Position numbers and translations under genes: made by a program. From the NCBI GenBank assembly GCA_026706345.1, contig JAPOYX010000148.1, forward strand, positions 1 through 51,122: a stretch of 51,122 bases of DNA, in the 5' to 3' direction. The notes under the pieces were generated by a model, which saw only the letters and a list, made by a program, of their open reading frames with translations, ran no database searches and was not told where the DNA came from. Shown here piece by piece: positions 32,201-40,935 of this stretch; positions within the stretch are counted from its first letter, which is position 1; each line of letters starts with the position of its first letter. This stretch comes from Gemmatimonadota bacterium (GTDB lineage Bacteria; JAAXHH01).

Positions 32201-33870
32201 CGTCGCTCCGGTACTACAAGCTGGAGCGGTACAACGAACCAACCTACGAAGGGACGCTGGTCCGCGATCGCAACTGGAAAGGACTGCAGCCCTCCGTCTA
32301 CGACTATCTCAAGAGCACCTTCCAGGACAAGGCCACGCTGATTCCCCGGGCCTGGTACATGTCCCAGGTCAAGGGCGAAAAGGGGTTCTTCTCCTTCTCG
32401 TCGCCCCGGTCGTCCCATGAAAGCTACGTGAACAGCATCCTGGGCCTGACGCCGGACGAGCCCAGGGCGACGCGCCTCGATGAATATCTCCTGGGCGGGA
32501 GATGGTTCCTGCCCGGCGAAAGGAACGCGGCCATACTGCCCGACGACGTAGCCGCGGTGGTGGGCATCAAACCGGAAGACGCCGGTTCCGCCTACATCAA
32601 CATGTTCGGCATGAAGCTGCAGGTCGTGGGCGTGGTCGATTCCCGCCGGTTCAACCAGCTCAAGGACCTGGACGACGAGAAGCTCACACCGGTCGACCTG
32701 GTCCAGGAAAAGGGCAAGATCGCGCAGCGTATCGGCGAGGACCCGCGCCTGCAGGCCGAATCGCCGCCCGAAGCCTTCATACACCTCGAATCCAATAATG
32801 TCATGATCCTGCCGTTCGAGACGGTCATGGACCTCGACGGGAAGATGTATTCGGTCGCCATCACGGACTTCGTGGACGGGGCCGGGCAGCCGAACCCCGA
32901 CTTCGACCGCGATATCGAGGACTTCCTGTCGCGGGTCGCCATGACCATGTTCGTGGGGAAAGACGGTACCGTCAACGTCTACAGTTCCATCGGTTCCACC
33001 TCCATCGGCGGGATAGGCAACTTCCTCATCCCCATTCTCGTCGCCGCCATGATCGTGCTGAATACCATGATGGGAGCGGTGCACGAACGCTTCCGGGAGA
33101 TCGGCGTCTACAGTTCGGTCGGTCTGGCGCCGAGCCACATCGCGGCCTTGTTCCTGGCGGAATCTTCGGTCTTCGCCACCGTGGGCGCCGTGCTGGGTTA
33201 CCTGGGAGGGCAGACCATCACCCTGGTGCTTTCGAATTATGACGTGCTCGCGGGCCTGTCGCTGAACTATTCCTCCCTTTCGGCCGTCTGGTCGGTCGTC
33301 GTGGTCATGGCCACGGTGTTCCTTTCGACGGCCTATCCCGCCAAGAAGGCGGCGGACATGGCCGTGCCGGACGTGGGGCGGGAGTGGAAATTCCCCGAAC
33401 CCGACGGGGACGACTGGAGTTTCGACTTCCCCTTCACCATCGGCAGCGTCGAGGTGCTGGGCATGTATGCCTATCTCACCCGGGTCTTCGAATCCTACGA
33501 GGAGGGTTCCCTGGGCGCCTTCGTCACGGAGAACGTCCAGTTGTCCGCCCAGGAGACCCCGTCGGGCCATCCCATGTATCACATTTCGATGATGACCTGG
33601 CTCGCCCCGTACGACCTGGGCATCAGCCAACGGGTCTCCCTCAGCGCCGCGCCGGCCGAAAATGAAAGAGACCTCTACGCCGTGTGGGTGGACATCCACC
33701 GCGAGAGCGGCGACGTGGCGTCCTGGCAGCGCATCAACCGGCGGTTCCTGAGCGTGCTGCGCAAACGCTTCCTGGTCTGGCGCACCCTCCCGCAGGATCT
33801 CAAGAACGAATACGCCGCGACCGGCCGGGAAACGACGGAAAGGATGCAAGAAGCGGGACAACCCGTATGA
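29242..33870 (+). CDS. M28-like peptidase domain fused to an FtsX/MacB-type permease (1542 aa)
   Basis: N-terminal anchor (residues ~8-25), a PA-like insert (~150-265), and an M28-like aminopeptidase domain (~270-520). The usual zinc ligands are missing: the H-Y-D position reads SFYD (F295), the bridging Asp position reads PGAES (E310), and the Glu-Glu pair reads AHFMGLEG (A341-H342). Three membrane helices follow (~842-862, 871-890, 896-921), then a MacB/FtsX permease module with a helix at ~965-987, an extracytoplasmic domain (~990-1250), and three helices to ~1370, and a soluble C-terminal domain. No ABC ATPase gene is adjacent, though MacB-type permeases need one. The TGA overlaps the next ATG. 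The substrate is unknown. Confidence 0.75.
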   Translation: MWSKIKTGIGIAIAVLMLSSVTIFHPRDITENILMKLISLPEPQEIQPFLGHDRDLEEALESVSAESVAQTVRTLSSYPSRVVGYAGADSAYEYIRDQFEEIGLQDIRTETFPVTVPIDKGSKLTVLETGEEIPLHALWPNLVRTPTTPREGLSGPIVYGGKGEFGDFNGYDMQGSIVLMDFDSQDRFVNARMLGADAIIFFDNGRVTRSEAELKFMGLPLNVPRYWVDKDHVPGLLALAESGTSRVNVQARMEWEVVEGKNIFGWIPGLDEEMPNVRDETRTKWKDYTIVIESFYDAMSVVPGLAPGAESATGVAALLEVARAVKRYNPKYSVVILATSAHFMGLEGAHNWLYRHGRASGHFMSKIPEEDKIDFDMFFGLDLSSHESRVGSFAFGTFDNAAWATNHYIKNIFAPYSRKFAGYIQEAFGAGADSARYVNAIVPPQRTWKDFMPVKLGLDSEAVTYFGKKGMSFVTPNGTRGLVDTPNDVFESVDIANITEQARSLAVMLARATTDGELFEETKLKIQDTAHDMTGTVYEFDRDVNFFVPKKPIPGALVTYYKSLTNTGVRGILINKADSLGRFAFRPLKQQKGPIKLRSYALDEDGEIIYAPDLGQEGDKTFPLDAASGANENTTLQIVFRARALDVYEIIDSRYLTALDKLTVLAQNDAEPQWYGHSYVEKQSGAEGRTVPAAVVFAKPGQRLKLLMSTSLFGVKYLLTNAPDTFLKNPVEPGEVTLELLEEAQGQGYLVDQGLIVNPSYQGTRDMWVVDDVRLKQLARFGVENQRIEQLHEQARVTLLEAEEHLANREYDAFISKSREAWGLEARGYPEVKSTADDTVKGVIFYFILLIPFSFFMERLVFGFPTINKRIFGFAAFFIAIFLVLQQVHPAFKLSTSPYVIFLAFVIFALGTTVLIIVLSKFNQEVQKIKRAQTGMHEADIGRLSATAVALSLGVSNLRKRKIRTALTAATITLLTFTVLSFTSITTSLRYYKLERYNEPTYEGTLVRDRNWKGLQPSVYDYLKSTFQDKATLIPRAWYMSQVKGEKGFFSFSSPRSSHESYVNSILGLTPDEPRATRLDEYLLGGRWFLPGERNAAILPDDVAAVVGIKPEDAGSAYINMFGMKLQVVGVVDSRRFNQLKDLDDEKLTPVDLVQEKGKIAQRIGEDPRLQAESPPEAFIHLESNNVMILPFETVMDLDGKMYSVAITDFVDGAGQPNPDFDRDIEDFLSRVAMTMFVGKDGTVNVYSSIGSTSIGGIGNFLIPILVAAMIVLNTMMGAVHERFREIGVYSSVGLAPSHIAALFLAESSVFATVGAVLGYLGGQTITLVLSNYDVLAGLSLNYSSLSAVWSVVVVMATVFLSTAYPAKKAADMAVPDVGREWKFPEPDGDDWSFDFPFTIGSVEVLGMYAYLTRVFESYEEGSLGAFVTENVQLSAQETPSGHPMYHISMMTWLAPYDLGISQRVSLSAAPAENERDLYAVWVDIHRESGDVASWQRINRRFLSVLRKRFLVWRTLPQDLKNEYAATGRETTERMQEAGQPV

Positions 33871-34778
33871 AGTTCGCCTTCTGCAACGAGATGTTCCGGG
33901 ACGTGCCTCTCCGGCATATCTTTCGCACCGCCGCGGAAATCGGATACGACGGCGTGGAGATCGCCCCGTTTACGGTAGCGCGGTCGGTGAACGAGGTCGG
34001 TCCCGACGCCAGGAAGGCGATCCGCGACGACGCGGCGGAAGCCGGTATCGAAATCACCGGGCTGCACTGGCTCCTGCTCAGCCCGGAAGGTCTCTACCTG
34101 AACCACCCCGACGACGGCATCCGGTACTGCACCAGGCTCTATCTCTGCGACCTGATCAGATTCTGCGGCGACATCGGGGGCCGGTTCATGGTGGCCGGGT
34201 CTCCGAAGCAGCGCAACGTGCTGCCGGACCAGTCCTACGAGGCGACCTGGGACCGGACCCGCCAGGCATACGTGGATTGTCTGCCCGCGGCAGAGGAACA
34301 CGGCGTCACGATCTGCCTCGAGCCCCTGGACAGCGCCCAGACCAATTTCATCTTAACCCCCGCCGAAGCCGCGCGGATGGTCCGGGAGATCGATCATCCC
34401 AATTTTCGCCTGATCATCGACGTGCGGGCGACCCTCTGCCAGGGCCTGGACGTGGCGGAGGCCATCCACGCGCACAGGGATATTACGGCCTACATCCATT
34501 TCAACAACGCCGACGGCGACGGGCCTGGGTTCGGAGATACCGATTTCACGCCCATTCTGCGGGCGCTGCGGGATTCGGGATACGAAGGATACGGTTCGGT
34601 GGAGGTTTTCGACTATGCCGCAGGCGCGGAGCACATCGCCAGAAAGAGCCTGGAAACGCTCCGGACGGCCTGGGCGGCTGTGAGTGCGCCGGGCGGCGAG
34701 GCGGCGATGACAGGCGCGTCGGATGACGGTGCGGCCGGAGCGTCACGGGACAAGGCGAAAGAGGAGGCGGCCGGGTGA
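33867..34778 (+). CDS. TIM-barrel sugar phosphate isomerase/epimerase
   Basis: A 303-residue xylose-isomerase-like barrel protein. It begins with KFAFCNEMFRDVPLRHIF, and has the divalent metal ligands of the family in VEIAPF, ICLEPLD (Glu), FRLIIDV (Asp), YIHFNNAD (His) and YGSVEVFD (Glu). It isomerises or epimerises a sugar or inositol derivative, unknown which. The last ~35 residues are low-complexity (Ala/Gly/Lys/Glu). The ATG overlaps the preceding stop, and its own TGA overlaps the pyrR GTG. Confidence 0.82.
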   Translation: MKFAFCNEMFRDVPLRHIFRTAAEIGYDGVEIAPFTVARSVNEVGPDARKAIRDDAAEAGIEITGLHWLLLSPEGLYLNHPDDGIRYCTRLYLCDLIRFCGDIGGRFMVAGSPKQRNVLPDQSYEATWDRTRQAYVDCLPAAEEHGVTICLEPLDSAQTNFILTPAEAARMVREIDHPNFRLIIDVRATLCQGLDVAEAIHAHRDITAYIHFNNADGDGPGFGDTDFTPILRALRDSGYEGYGSVEVFDYAAGAEHIARKSLETLRTAWAAVSAPGGEAAMTGASDDGAAGASRDKAKEEAAG

Positions 34779-35308
34779 AGCAGCAGGTCCTCGACAGGGA
34801 AGGCATCGCCAGGGCGGTGTCCCGCATCGCCCACCAGATCCTGGAGCGCAACAAGGGCGCGTCCGGGATCGTCATCGTCGGCATCCAGCGGCGGGGCGAC
34901 TGGCTGGCGCGCCGGTTGGCCGAGGCCTTGCGGGAGGCGGAGGACACCGCCGTGCCCGTGGGCGTGCTGGACATCAACCTGTACCGCGACGACCTCCAGG
35001 GCCGCGCGGAGTACCCCGTCGTCCGTACCACCGACATACCCTTCGACATCGAGGGACGTACCGTCATCCTGGTCGACGACGTCCTGTACACGGGCCGCAC
35101 CATCCGGGCCGCGCTGGACGAGTTGAAGGATTTCGGCCGGGCCAGGCGGATCGAGCTCGCCGTGCTGATCAACCGGGAGGGACGGGAACTGCCGATCCAG
35201 GCGGATTATGTCGGGGAGCACATCGAAGTCGGCCCCGGCAGGACGGTGGTCGTCCACGTGCGTGAACTCGACCGGACGGATGACGTTTCGGTAGAGGAGG
35301 TGGTGTGA
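34775..35308 (+). CDS. pyrR: PyrR, pyrimidine operon regulator / uracil phosphoribosyltransferase
   Basis: A 177-residue type I phosphoribosyltransferase-fold protein. The PRPP loop [17 protein letters not shown] (~residues 90-106) and [13 protein letters not shown] are typical of PyrR, which binds UMP and pyr mRNA and can have UPRT activity. No classic anti-terminator leader is visible upstream, because the GTG start overlaps the preceding TGA. It is coupled to pyrB, so it may act mainly as an enzyme or bind a site not seen here. Confidence 0.93.
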   Translation: MKQQVLDREGIARAVSRIAHQILERNKGASGIVIVGIQRRGDWLARRLAEALREAEDTAVPVGVLDINLYRDDLQGRAEYPVVRTTDIPFDIEGRTVILVDDVLYTGRTIRAALDELKDFGRARRIELAVLINREGRELPIQADYVGEHIEVGPGRTVVVHVRELDRTDDVSVEEVV

Positions 35309-36264
35309 TGGGTGAAGCCCGCCTCCACGCGCTGCGCCACCGGCACCTGATCGGTCTCGAGGACTTCTCGCGCGAGGAAATCCGACTGATCCTGGATACG
35401 GCGGACTCCTTCAAGGAAGTGATCCGGCGCCCCATACGGAAGGTCCCCGCATTACGTGGAAAGAATGTCGTCAACCTCTTCTTCGAATCGAGCACCCGCA
35501 CGCGGCTGTCCTTCGAACTGGCCGAGAAGCAGCTCTCCGCGGATACGCTGAATTTCGCATCCACCGGCAGCAGTGTGTCCAAGGGAGAGACCCTCGGCGA
35601 TACGGCCCGCAACATCGAGGCCATGCAGGTGGACTGCGTGGTGGTGCGTCATTCGGCGGCGGGCGTTCCCCTGTTCCTTTCCCAGTGCCTGTCGAATGCC
35701 GTCGTCATCAACGCCGGCGACGGCGCCCACGAACATCCGACCCAGGGCCTGCTCGACCTGCTGACCATGCGGGACGCGCTGGGCGATCTGGAGGGCCTTA
35801 AGGTCGCGCTCATCGGCGACATCGCCCACAGCCGGGTGGCGCGCTCCAACATATGGGGACTTCAGAAAATGGGCGCGAACGTGGCCGTCTGCGGCCCGCC
35901 CACGCTGATCCCCGTCTACGTCGAAGAGATGGGCGTGGAGGTCTGCTACCGGGTCGAGGACGCCCTCCGCGACGCCGACGTGGTCTACGCCCTGAGGATA
36001 CAGCTGGAAAGACAACGGGAAGCCTTCTTCCCTTCCCTGCGCGAATACACGCGGCTCTTCGGAATCGATCCGGAACGCCTCGAACTCGCCCGGCCCGGCG
36101 CCATCGTGATGCATCCCGGTCCCATCAACCGCGGCGTGGAACTCGACTCCCGCGTGGCGGACAGCGGACGGTCCGTCATTCTCGACCAGGTAACCAACGG
36201 GGTGGCCGTTCGCATGGCGGTCCTCTATCTCCTCAACGGCGGGGGTGAGCGCGATGCGGCCTGA
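35308..36264 (+). CDS. pyrB: Aspartate carbamoyltransferase catalytic subunit
   Basis: A 318-residue ATCase catalytic chain that makes carbamoyl aspartate. The carbamoyl phosphate site is [13 protein letters not shown] (Ser61, Thr63, Arg64, Thr65), followed by the [14 protein letters not shown] loop, [11 protein letters not shown] and the [13 protein letters not shown] region. ATG 35308 is chosen: it overlaps the pyrR stop and follows AGAGGAGG by seven bases; an alternative GTG is one codon upstream. No pyrI regulatory gene is adjacent. pyrC overlaps its 3' end. Confidence 0.97.
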   Translation: MGEARLHALRHRHLIGLEDFSREEIRLILDTADSFKEVIRRPIRKVPALRGKNVVNLFFESSTRTRLSFELAEKQLSADTLNFASTGSSVSKGETLGDTARNIEAMQVDCVVVRHSAAGVPLFLSQCLSNAVVINAGDGAHEHPTQGLLDLLTMRDALGDLEGLKVALIGDIAHSRVARSNIWGLQKMGANVAVCGPPTLIPVYVEEMGVEVCYRVEDALRDADVVYALRIQLERQREAFFPSLREYTRLFGIDPERLELARPGAIVMHPGPINRGVELDSRVADSGRSVILDQVTNGVAVRMAVLYLLNGGGERDAA

Positions 36265-37585
36265 CGGACGGGTTACATCGGGCGGCGCGACCGGAGGCGC
36301 CGGGCTCGTGGTGATCCGCAACGGACACATCGTCGATCCCGCCTCCGGCCGTGAAGAGACCGGCGATCTCTGGTTTCGTGACGGCAGGATCATCGATCGC
36401 CCCTCCGATGACGAGGCGAAAGGGGCCACCGTCATCGATGCGGCCGGTCTGTTTGTTCTGCCGGGCCTGGTCGATATGCACGCCCACCTCTGCGAGCCTG
36501 GCTACGAGTACAGGGAGACCCTGGAAAGCGGGGCGGCGGCGGCGGCGGCCGGCGGTGTCACCGGCGTGGCGTGCATGCCGGATACCGAACCGGACATGGA
36601 CGATGCCCCCACGGTGAGATTCGTACGGGCGCGGGCGGCGGATGCCCCGGTACATATCTACCCCATCGCCGCGGTCACGGCCGCTCGCGGGGGCGAGCGC
36701 CTGACCGAGATAGGCGAGCTTGCCGAGGCCGGCGCCGTCGCGCTTTCCGACGCCGACCGGACCATCAGGAATCCGGCCATCCTGCGGCGGGCCCTCGAAT
36801 ACAGCCGCATGTTCGACCTGCCCGTCATCGTGCACTGTGAAGATCCGTCGCTCTCCGCCGGCGGCCTCATGCACGAGGGGCGCCACGCGACCCGGTTGGG
36901 TCTGAAGGGCATCCCGTCCATCGCGGAGGAAACCATCGCCGCGCGGGACATCATGCTGGCGGAATGGACGGAGGGACGGTTGCATATTACCCACGTGAGC
37001 ACGGCCGTGTCTGTGGAACTCATCCGGGCGGCCAAGCAGCGGGGCGTCCGCGTGACCGCCGATGTCAGCCCCCCTCACCTGGCGCTGACCGCCGAAGCGC
37101 TCTCTTCGTACGATACCCATCTCAAACTCAATCCGCCCCTGAGAAGCCGGGCTGACGTGGAGGCGCTTCGGGAGGGCCTCGCGGACGGAACCATCGACGC
37201 CATCGCATCGGATCACACGCCGCGGTCCGTGGACGAGAAGAACACGGAGTTTCAGGAAGCGCTGCCCGGCGCCGCCGGTCTCGAGACCATGCTGTCCGTC
37301 GTGTACACCGAGTTGATCGCGCCGGGCCTGCTGACCCTGAGCGACGCGGTGCGGAACATGTCGACGGCCCCCGGCGGGATACTGGGCACGGAAGGCGGCA
37401 GCCTGGCGGCCGGCAGTCCGGCGGACCTTACCATCTTTGATCCGGATGGAACCTGGACCGTGGATCCCGCGTCCTTCAAGTCAAAGTCCGGTAACACGCC
37501 CTTCGCCGGCCGTGCGCTAAAGGGAAACGTAACCATGACCGTCGTTGGCGGCCGGATAGTCCACCAGCGCGACGCCGCCGAATGA
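36254..37585 (+). CDS. pyrC: Dihydroorotase
   Basis: A 443-residue class I-type dihydroorotase from ATG 36254 (GTG 36245 is the alternative; GGGGG lies 7 bases before the ATG). Metal-site residues are visible: H-A-H (His76, His78), the [11 protein letters not shown] histidine, HITHVST, and ASDHTPRS with its Asp. The signature HLREPG reads HLCEPG: Cys80 replaces the substrate-carboxylate arginine. The rest of the motif set suggests a genuine fold, so the change may be a variant or loss of activity. It overlaps pyrB by 11 bases and completes pyrR-pyrB-pyrC. Confidence 0.88.
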   Translation: MRPDGRVTSGGATGGAGLVVIRNGHIVDPASGREETGDLWFRDGRIIDRPSDDEAKGATVIDAAGLFVLPGLVDMHAHLCEPGYEYRETLESGAAAAAAGGVTGVACMPDTEPDMDDAPTVRFVRARAADAPVHIYPIAAVTAARGGERLTEIGELAEAGAVALSDADRTIRNPAILRRALEYSRMFDLPVIVHCEDPSLSAGGLMHEGRHATRLGLKGIPSIAEETIAARDIMLAEWTEGRLHITHVSTAVSVELIRAAKQRGVRVTADVSPPHLALTAEALSSYDTHLKLNPPLRSRADVEALREGLADGTIDAIASDHTPRSVDEKNTEFQEALPGAAGLETMLSVVYTELIAPGLLTLSDAVRNMSTAPGGILGTEGGSLAAGSPADLTIFDPDGTWTVDPASFKSKSGNTPFAGRALKGNVTMTVVGGRIVHQRDAAE

Positions 37586-37587
37586 TC

Positions 37588-37616
37588 TTGACCCGGTGGG
37601 CCAAATCATGTATTTT
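37588..37616 (+). promoter_or_regulatory. Sigma-70-type promoter for the TPR gene
   Basis: TTGACC (37588-37593) and TATTTT (37611-37616) are 17 bp apart, with transcription expected near 37623, a 100-nt leader. Confidence 0.65.
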
Positions 37617-37722
37617 TCGAAGACTGTCTGTTCTGGATACACCGGACATTACCATTAGAAACGCATACCCGTGACGGGCCTTGACGATGTGCCGTCGGCG
37701 CATCTGTCGAAAGGAGTTTGTG

Positions 37723-38919
37723 ATGTTTTTAAGGAAGGTTTCCTTCTGCTTGTTGCTCGCCCTGGGCTTCGCCGTGCTGATACCCATCGCGGCCGACGCG
37801 CAGAAAATCGAGCTTCGTTCCGCGAAGATTTACATCCGGGAAACACCGCCGCAGTGGGACAAGGCCCTGGTTCTGCTCGAGACCGCCCTCGAAAAGGATC
37901 CGGGCAACAACGACGCCCACTATCTGCTCGGGCTCATTCATTACTACAAGGGTGATTTCGACCTGATGTTCAAGAACTGGGAATCTCTGACCATCGACGA
38001 TCTGGACAGGAAGGACAAGGACCAGTACCAAAAGACCCTGAACTCCATGATCCGCACGAACTACCAGGTGGGCCAGCAGAGCTATGAAAAAGGCGAATAC
38101 ACGGAAGCCGCCGATTTCTACAGCCGTTCGGTGAACGCAACCTCGATGTTGCAGGTTGCGTTGCGTTCCACGGGCAAGAAAAACGATGCCAAGACCGCCG
38201 ATGAACTGGAACCTGCCAAACAGCAGGGTTACCTTTACTGGGGTTATGCCCATCTGGGCGCCGAGGATTACGAAGGCGCGAGGGTCCCCCTGGAATCGCT
38301 CCTCGAAATCGATCCGGACAAGTTCGAAGCCTGGGACGGCCTGATCAGCGTGTACTATACCAGTGAAGACTGGGACAAACTGATCGCGGCCTGCAACAAG
38401 GTCATCGAATTGTCGGAAGAGGTCGATCTCAACACCTACCTCATTCTTCGCAATGCCTATTTCGGCATGGCCGACACGGTCAGTGTCATCGCGACATACG
38501 AGAGGGCGATGGAAGCGTATCCGGAAGAAAAGTCGCTGTACCGGGACGTAATGTCCATCCACGACGGCAAGGGGAACTACGACAAAGCGATCGACGTGCT
38601 CGAAAGAGGACACTCCGCGCTTCCCGAAGATATCGACCTGCTGCGGTATCTTGGAACCACTTACTACAACAAGGGGTTGTCCCATCGGGACGCCGAGGAA
38701 GTCGAAGCCGCCTCGACGGCGTTTCAAGGTGCCGTGGACAGCATGAACAAGCTGCTGGCGCTGCAACCGAACAGTATCGATGGCCACGACATACTCAGCG
38801 ACGCCTATTTCGGACTGGACAGCATCGAAACGGACGAGGCCAAGAAGGCAGAATACGCCGCCAAAGGGCAGGAACACCAGCGGAAGAAACTGGACCTGAT
38901 CATGGGAGCAGGAATGTAA
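37723..38919 (+). CDS. Secreted TPR-repeat protein
   Basis: A 398-residue protein with a clear signal peptide (FLRKVSFCLLLALGFAVLIP, cut after ADA) and at least five TPR-like pairs of helices: residues ~38-75 (ALVLLETALEKDPGNNDAHY), ~120-160, ~185-215 (ARVPLESLLEIDPDKFEAW), ~220-285 and ~300-375. The repeats would form a periplasmic or lipid-free scaffold for protein-protein contacts. ATG 37723 is preferred over an upstream ATG because AAAGGAG lies before it and the signal peptide starts there. It is a single transcription unit with its own promoter and terminator. No partner is encoded next to it. Confidence 0.85.
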   Translation: MFLRKVSFCLLLALGFAVLIPIAADAQKIELRSAKIYIRETPPQWDKALVLLETALEKDPGNNDAHYLLGLIHYYKGDFDLMFKNWESLTIDDLDRKDKDQYQKTLNSMIRTNYQVGQQSYEKGEYTEAADFYSRSVNATSMLQVALRSTGKKNDAKTADELEPAKQQGYLYWGYAHLGAEDYEGARVPLESLLEIDPDKFEAWDGLISVYYTSEDWDKLIAACNKVIELSEEVDLNTYLILRNAYFGMADTVSVIATYERAMEAYPEEKSLYRDVMSIHDGKGNYDKAIDVLERGHSALPEDIDLLRYLGTTYYNKGLSHRDAEEVEAASTAFQGAVDSMNKLLALQPNSIDGHDILSDAYFGLDSIETDEAKKAEYAAKGQEHQRKKLDLIMGAGM

Positions 38920-38969
38920 TTCCGGCGTTGGCCGCCGGTAGTGATAAAGCCGGTTGAACACCGGGTTTT

Positions 38970-39008
38970 AAGAGGATTCCGCGCTTACCGGGGATCCTCT
39001 TTTGCTTT
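38970..39008 (+). terminator. Rho-independent terminator after the TPR gene
   Basis: AAGAGGAT (38970-38977) pairs with ATCCTCTT (38994-39001), extended inside by CC/GG, and followed by TTTGCTTT. Located 51 bp after the stop. Confidence 0.85.
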
Positions 39009-39019
39009 GTCCTAATTGA

Positions 39020-39048
39020 TTGACACCCCAGGGGCTACCTTCTATACT
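39020..39048 (+). promoter_or_regulatory. Near-consensus promoter with long leader for the class V aminotransferase
   Basis: A perfect TTGACA (39020-39025) and TATACT (39043-39048) are 17 bp apart. Transcription from ~39055 leaves about 208 nt before ATG 39263. Two 6-bp inverted repeats lie in this leader (AGAGCA/TGCTCT near 39158-39190 and GGATTC/GAATCC near 39199-39230). No known riboswitch was recognised. Confidence 0.8.
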
Positions 39049-39262
39049 ACCGTTGCCTTTTTGCACCTGTCCTTTATCTAATAGCCCACCGGATCTTCAT
39101 GCAATTCACCTTTCGAGTACGGGTGCCTGTCATGCGGTCCAATTCGCTGGCTTTATTAGAGCAATTCCAAGCCGCGATGTCGATGCTCTGCCAGGGATTC
39201 AGGCCCTATGGCGGACGACGGACAGAATCCGAGGAGGCTACGCACCGAAGGGAACTCCCCCA

Positions 39263-40453
39263 ATGACCGCATCTCCCGGTTCATTCTCGCCCCTTGACCC
39301 GGGTCGGCGCATCCTTATGGGACCCGGCCCGAGCGATATGCACCCGAGGGTCTACCAGGCCATGGGCGCTCCGCTTACGGGGCACCTCGATCCCTATTTC
39401 ATCGGGGTCATGGATGATACCAAGGCCCTGCTTCGATACGTATTCCAGACTGAAAACGATCTGACGCTGGCGATCTCCGCCACCGGTTCCGCCGGCATGG
39501 AGACCTGTATCTGCAATCTCGTCGAGCCGGGTGACGAAGTGCTCGTATGCGTGGGCGGGGTATTCGGGGACCGCATGGCCCAGATGGTCGAACGGCACGG
39601 CGGCAGGCTGATCCGCCTGGAGGGCAATCCGGGAAGGCCCTTCACGCCGGATCAGGTACGGCAGGCACTGACCGGTTGCCGACCCAAGCTCGTGGGCCTG
39701 GTACACGCCGAGACGTCCACGGGCGTGCTGCAACCCCTCGAGGAGATCATCCGGGTCGTCCATGAACACGAGACCCTCGTCCTGGTCGACACCGTGGCGT
39801 CCCTGGGTGGAACGCCCGTCAAAGTCGACGAATGGGGCATCGACGTCTGCTATACCGGCAGCCAGAAATGCCTGAGCGCCCCGCCGGGCCTGGCGCCCGT
39901 CACGCTGAACGAACGGGCGTGCGCGGCCATTTCCGCGCGTAAGACGCCGGTTGACAGCTGGTACCTCGACCTTGCCCTGATCAACGCGTACTGGGATGGG
40001 GACCGGGTCTATCACCATACCGCGCCTGTGAGCCTGATCTATGCGTTGCGGGAAGCGCTCGTCCTCATTCACGAGGAGGGCCTCGCGGACGGCCACGCGC
40101 GGCACGCTCTCAACTACGAGGCGTTCAGGGCCGGCATCGACGCCATGGGGCTCGGGTTCTTCGTCGACGCGCCGCACCGCGCCCCGACCATCAACCCCGT
40201 CCTGGCCCCGGAGGGTGTCGACGAAGCCGGCGTACGCCGGCGCCTCCTCGAAGACTACGGAATCGAACTCGGAGGCGGTCTCGGCCCATTGAAAGGCAAA
40301 GCCTGGCGCGTGGGTCTCATGGGACAGTCCTCGCAGAAAGATCATGTCATCTTATGCCTGGGCGCCCTTGAACAGACGCTGCGGGCGGAAGGACACGAAG
40401 TCGCGCAAAGCGGCGTGGCGGCGGCGAGTGCCGTATACGCCGGTTCGTCATAG
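39263..40453 (+). CDS. Class V aminotransferase (serine/alanine-glyoxylate type)
   Basis: A 396-residue PLP enzyme, fold type I. The N-terminal LMGPGPSDMHPRV is the class V glyoxylate-aminotransferase signature, SATGSAGMETCI is the phosphate loop, VDTVASLGG holds the cofactor Asp, and the Schiff-base Lys202 is in GSQKCLSAPPG. Likely reaction: transfer of an amino group from serine or alanine to glyoxylate or pyruvate. The frame is open back to 39020, but the family start is at 39263. The stop lies in a 20-bp near-duplication. Following genes (cupin, creatininase, ABC transporter) suggest a role in amino acid or amine use. Confidence 0.9.
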   Translation: MTASPGSFSPLDPGRRILMGPGPSDMHPRVYQAMGAPLTGHLDPYFIGVMDDTKALLRYVFQTENDLTLAISATGSAGMETCICNLVEPGDEVLVCVGGVFGDRMAQMVERHGGRLIRLEGNPGRPFTPDQVRQALTGCRPKLVGLVHAETSTGVLQPLEEIIRVVHEHETLVLVDTVASLGGTPVKVDEWGIDVCYTGSQKCLSAPPGLAPVTLNERACAAISARKTPVDSWYLDLALINAYWDGDRVYHHTAPVSLIYALREALVLIHEEGLADGHARHALNYEAFRAGIDAMGLGFFVDAPHRAPTINPVLAPEGVDEAGVRRRLLEDYGIELGGGLGPLKGKAWRVGLMGQSSQKDHVILCLGALEQTLRAEGHEVAQSGVAAASAVYAGSS

Positions 40454-40483
40454 GGCGGATCGCTTCGTCATAGCGCGCATCGC
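40444..40483 (+). repeat. 20-bp near-perfect tandem duplication over the aminotransferase stop
   Basis: The unit at 40444-40463 begins TTCGTCATAG and includes the TAG stop; it is followed by a copy at 40464-40483 with two mismatches. The second copy is non-coding. Confidence 0.85.
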
Positions 40484-40535
40484 GTGGCAGCAATTCATCA
40501 TCACCGGGCATCCTGCCGCATAGCTGGAGGAGCAT

Positions 40536-40859
40536 ATGTATTTCGTCGAAGAAGACAACATGTCGAGAAAATCGATCGCACCCGGCGTAAGCATCGCCGT
40601 GGCGGGGGGCGACCGGGCCCAGATGTCTTTCGTGACGCTCACGCCGGGATCGCAGGTGCCCATGCACGACCATCCCCACGAACAGATGGGTGTCGTCCTG
40701 GAAGGTGAATTCGTCATGGTCATCGGGGAAGAGAGCAGGACCATTAAAACGGGCGACAAGTACGTTATTCCCGGCGGGGTTCGACACGGCGTGACCGAGG
40801 TCATGGTCAAGTCCGTCGCCCTGGACATATTCAGTCCGCCCCGCGAGGATTACGCTTAA
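40536..40859 (+). CDS. Single-domain cupin protein
   Basis: A 107-residue cupin. Motif 1 is HDHPHEQMGVVLEGEF (His44, His46 and Gln50 region; the usual Glu follows), and motif 2 is PGGVRHGV with the last His. It binds a metal and may act as an isomerase or a ligand sensor. An excellent GGAGGAG precedes the ATG by five bases. It lies between the aminotransferase and the creatininase. Specific function is unknown. Confidence 0.85.
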   Translation: MYFVEEDNMSRKSIAPGVSIAVAGGDRAQMSFVTLTPGSQVPMHDHPHEQMGVVLEGEFVMVIGEESRTIKTGDKYVIPGGVRHGVTEVMVKSVALDIFSPPREDYA

Positions 40860-40935
40860 ACGGGAAAGACCGCATCCGCGCCGATCGACCAGCGAGACCC
40901 GGCGCGGTCGACAGCCAACCAGTCAGGAGTGATTC

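Noticed and set aside
30403-33861. Long minus-strand open frame of over 1100 codons opposite the peptidase-FtsX gene
   Set aside because: It is a GC-rich codon shadow: the plus-strand frame has recognisable domains and membrane helices, the minus frame gives low-complexity His/Arg/Gly-rich sequence.
39020-39262. N-terminal extension of the class V aminotransferase
   Set aside because: The frame happens to be open, but the sequence is Pro/Ser-rich, unlike the family, and its first part is the promoter.
40876-40907. Terminator between cupin and creatininase genes (CCGCGCC/GGCGCGG)
   Set aside because: The stem has no U-tract and genes on both sides look co-transcribed.
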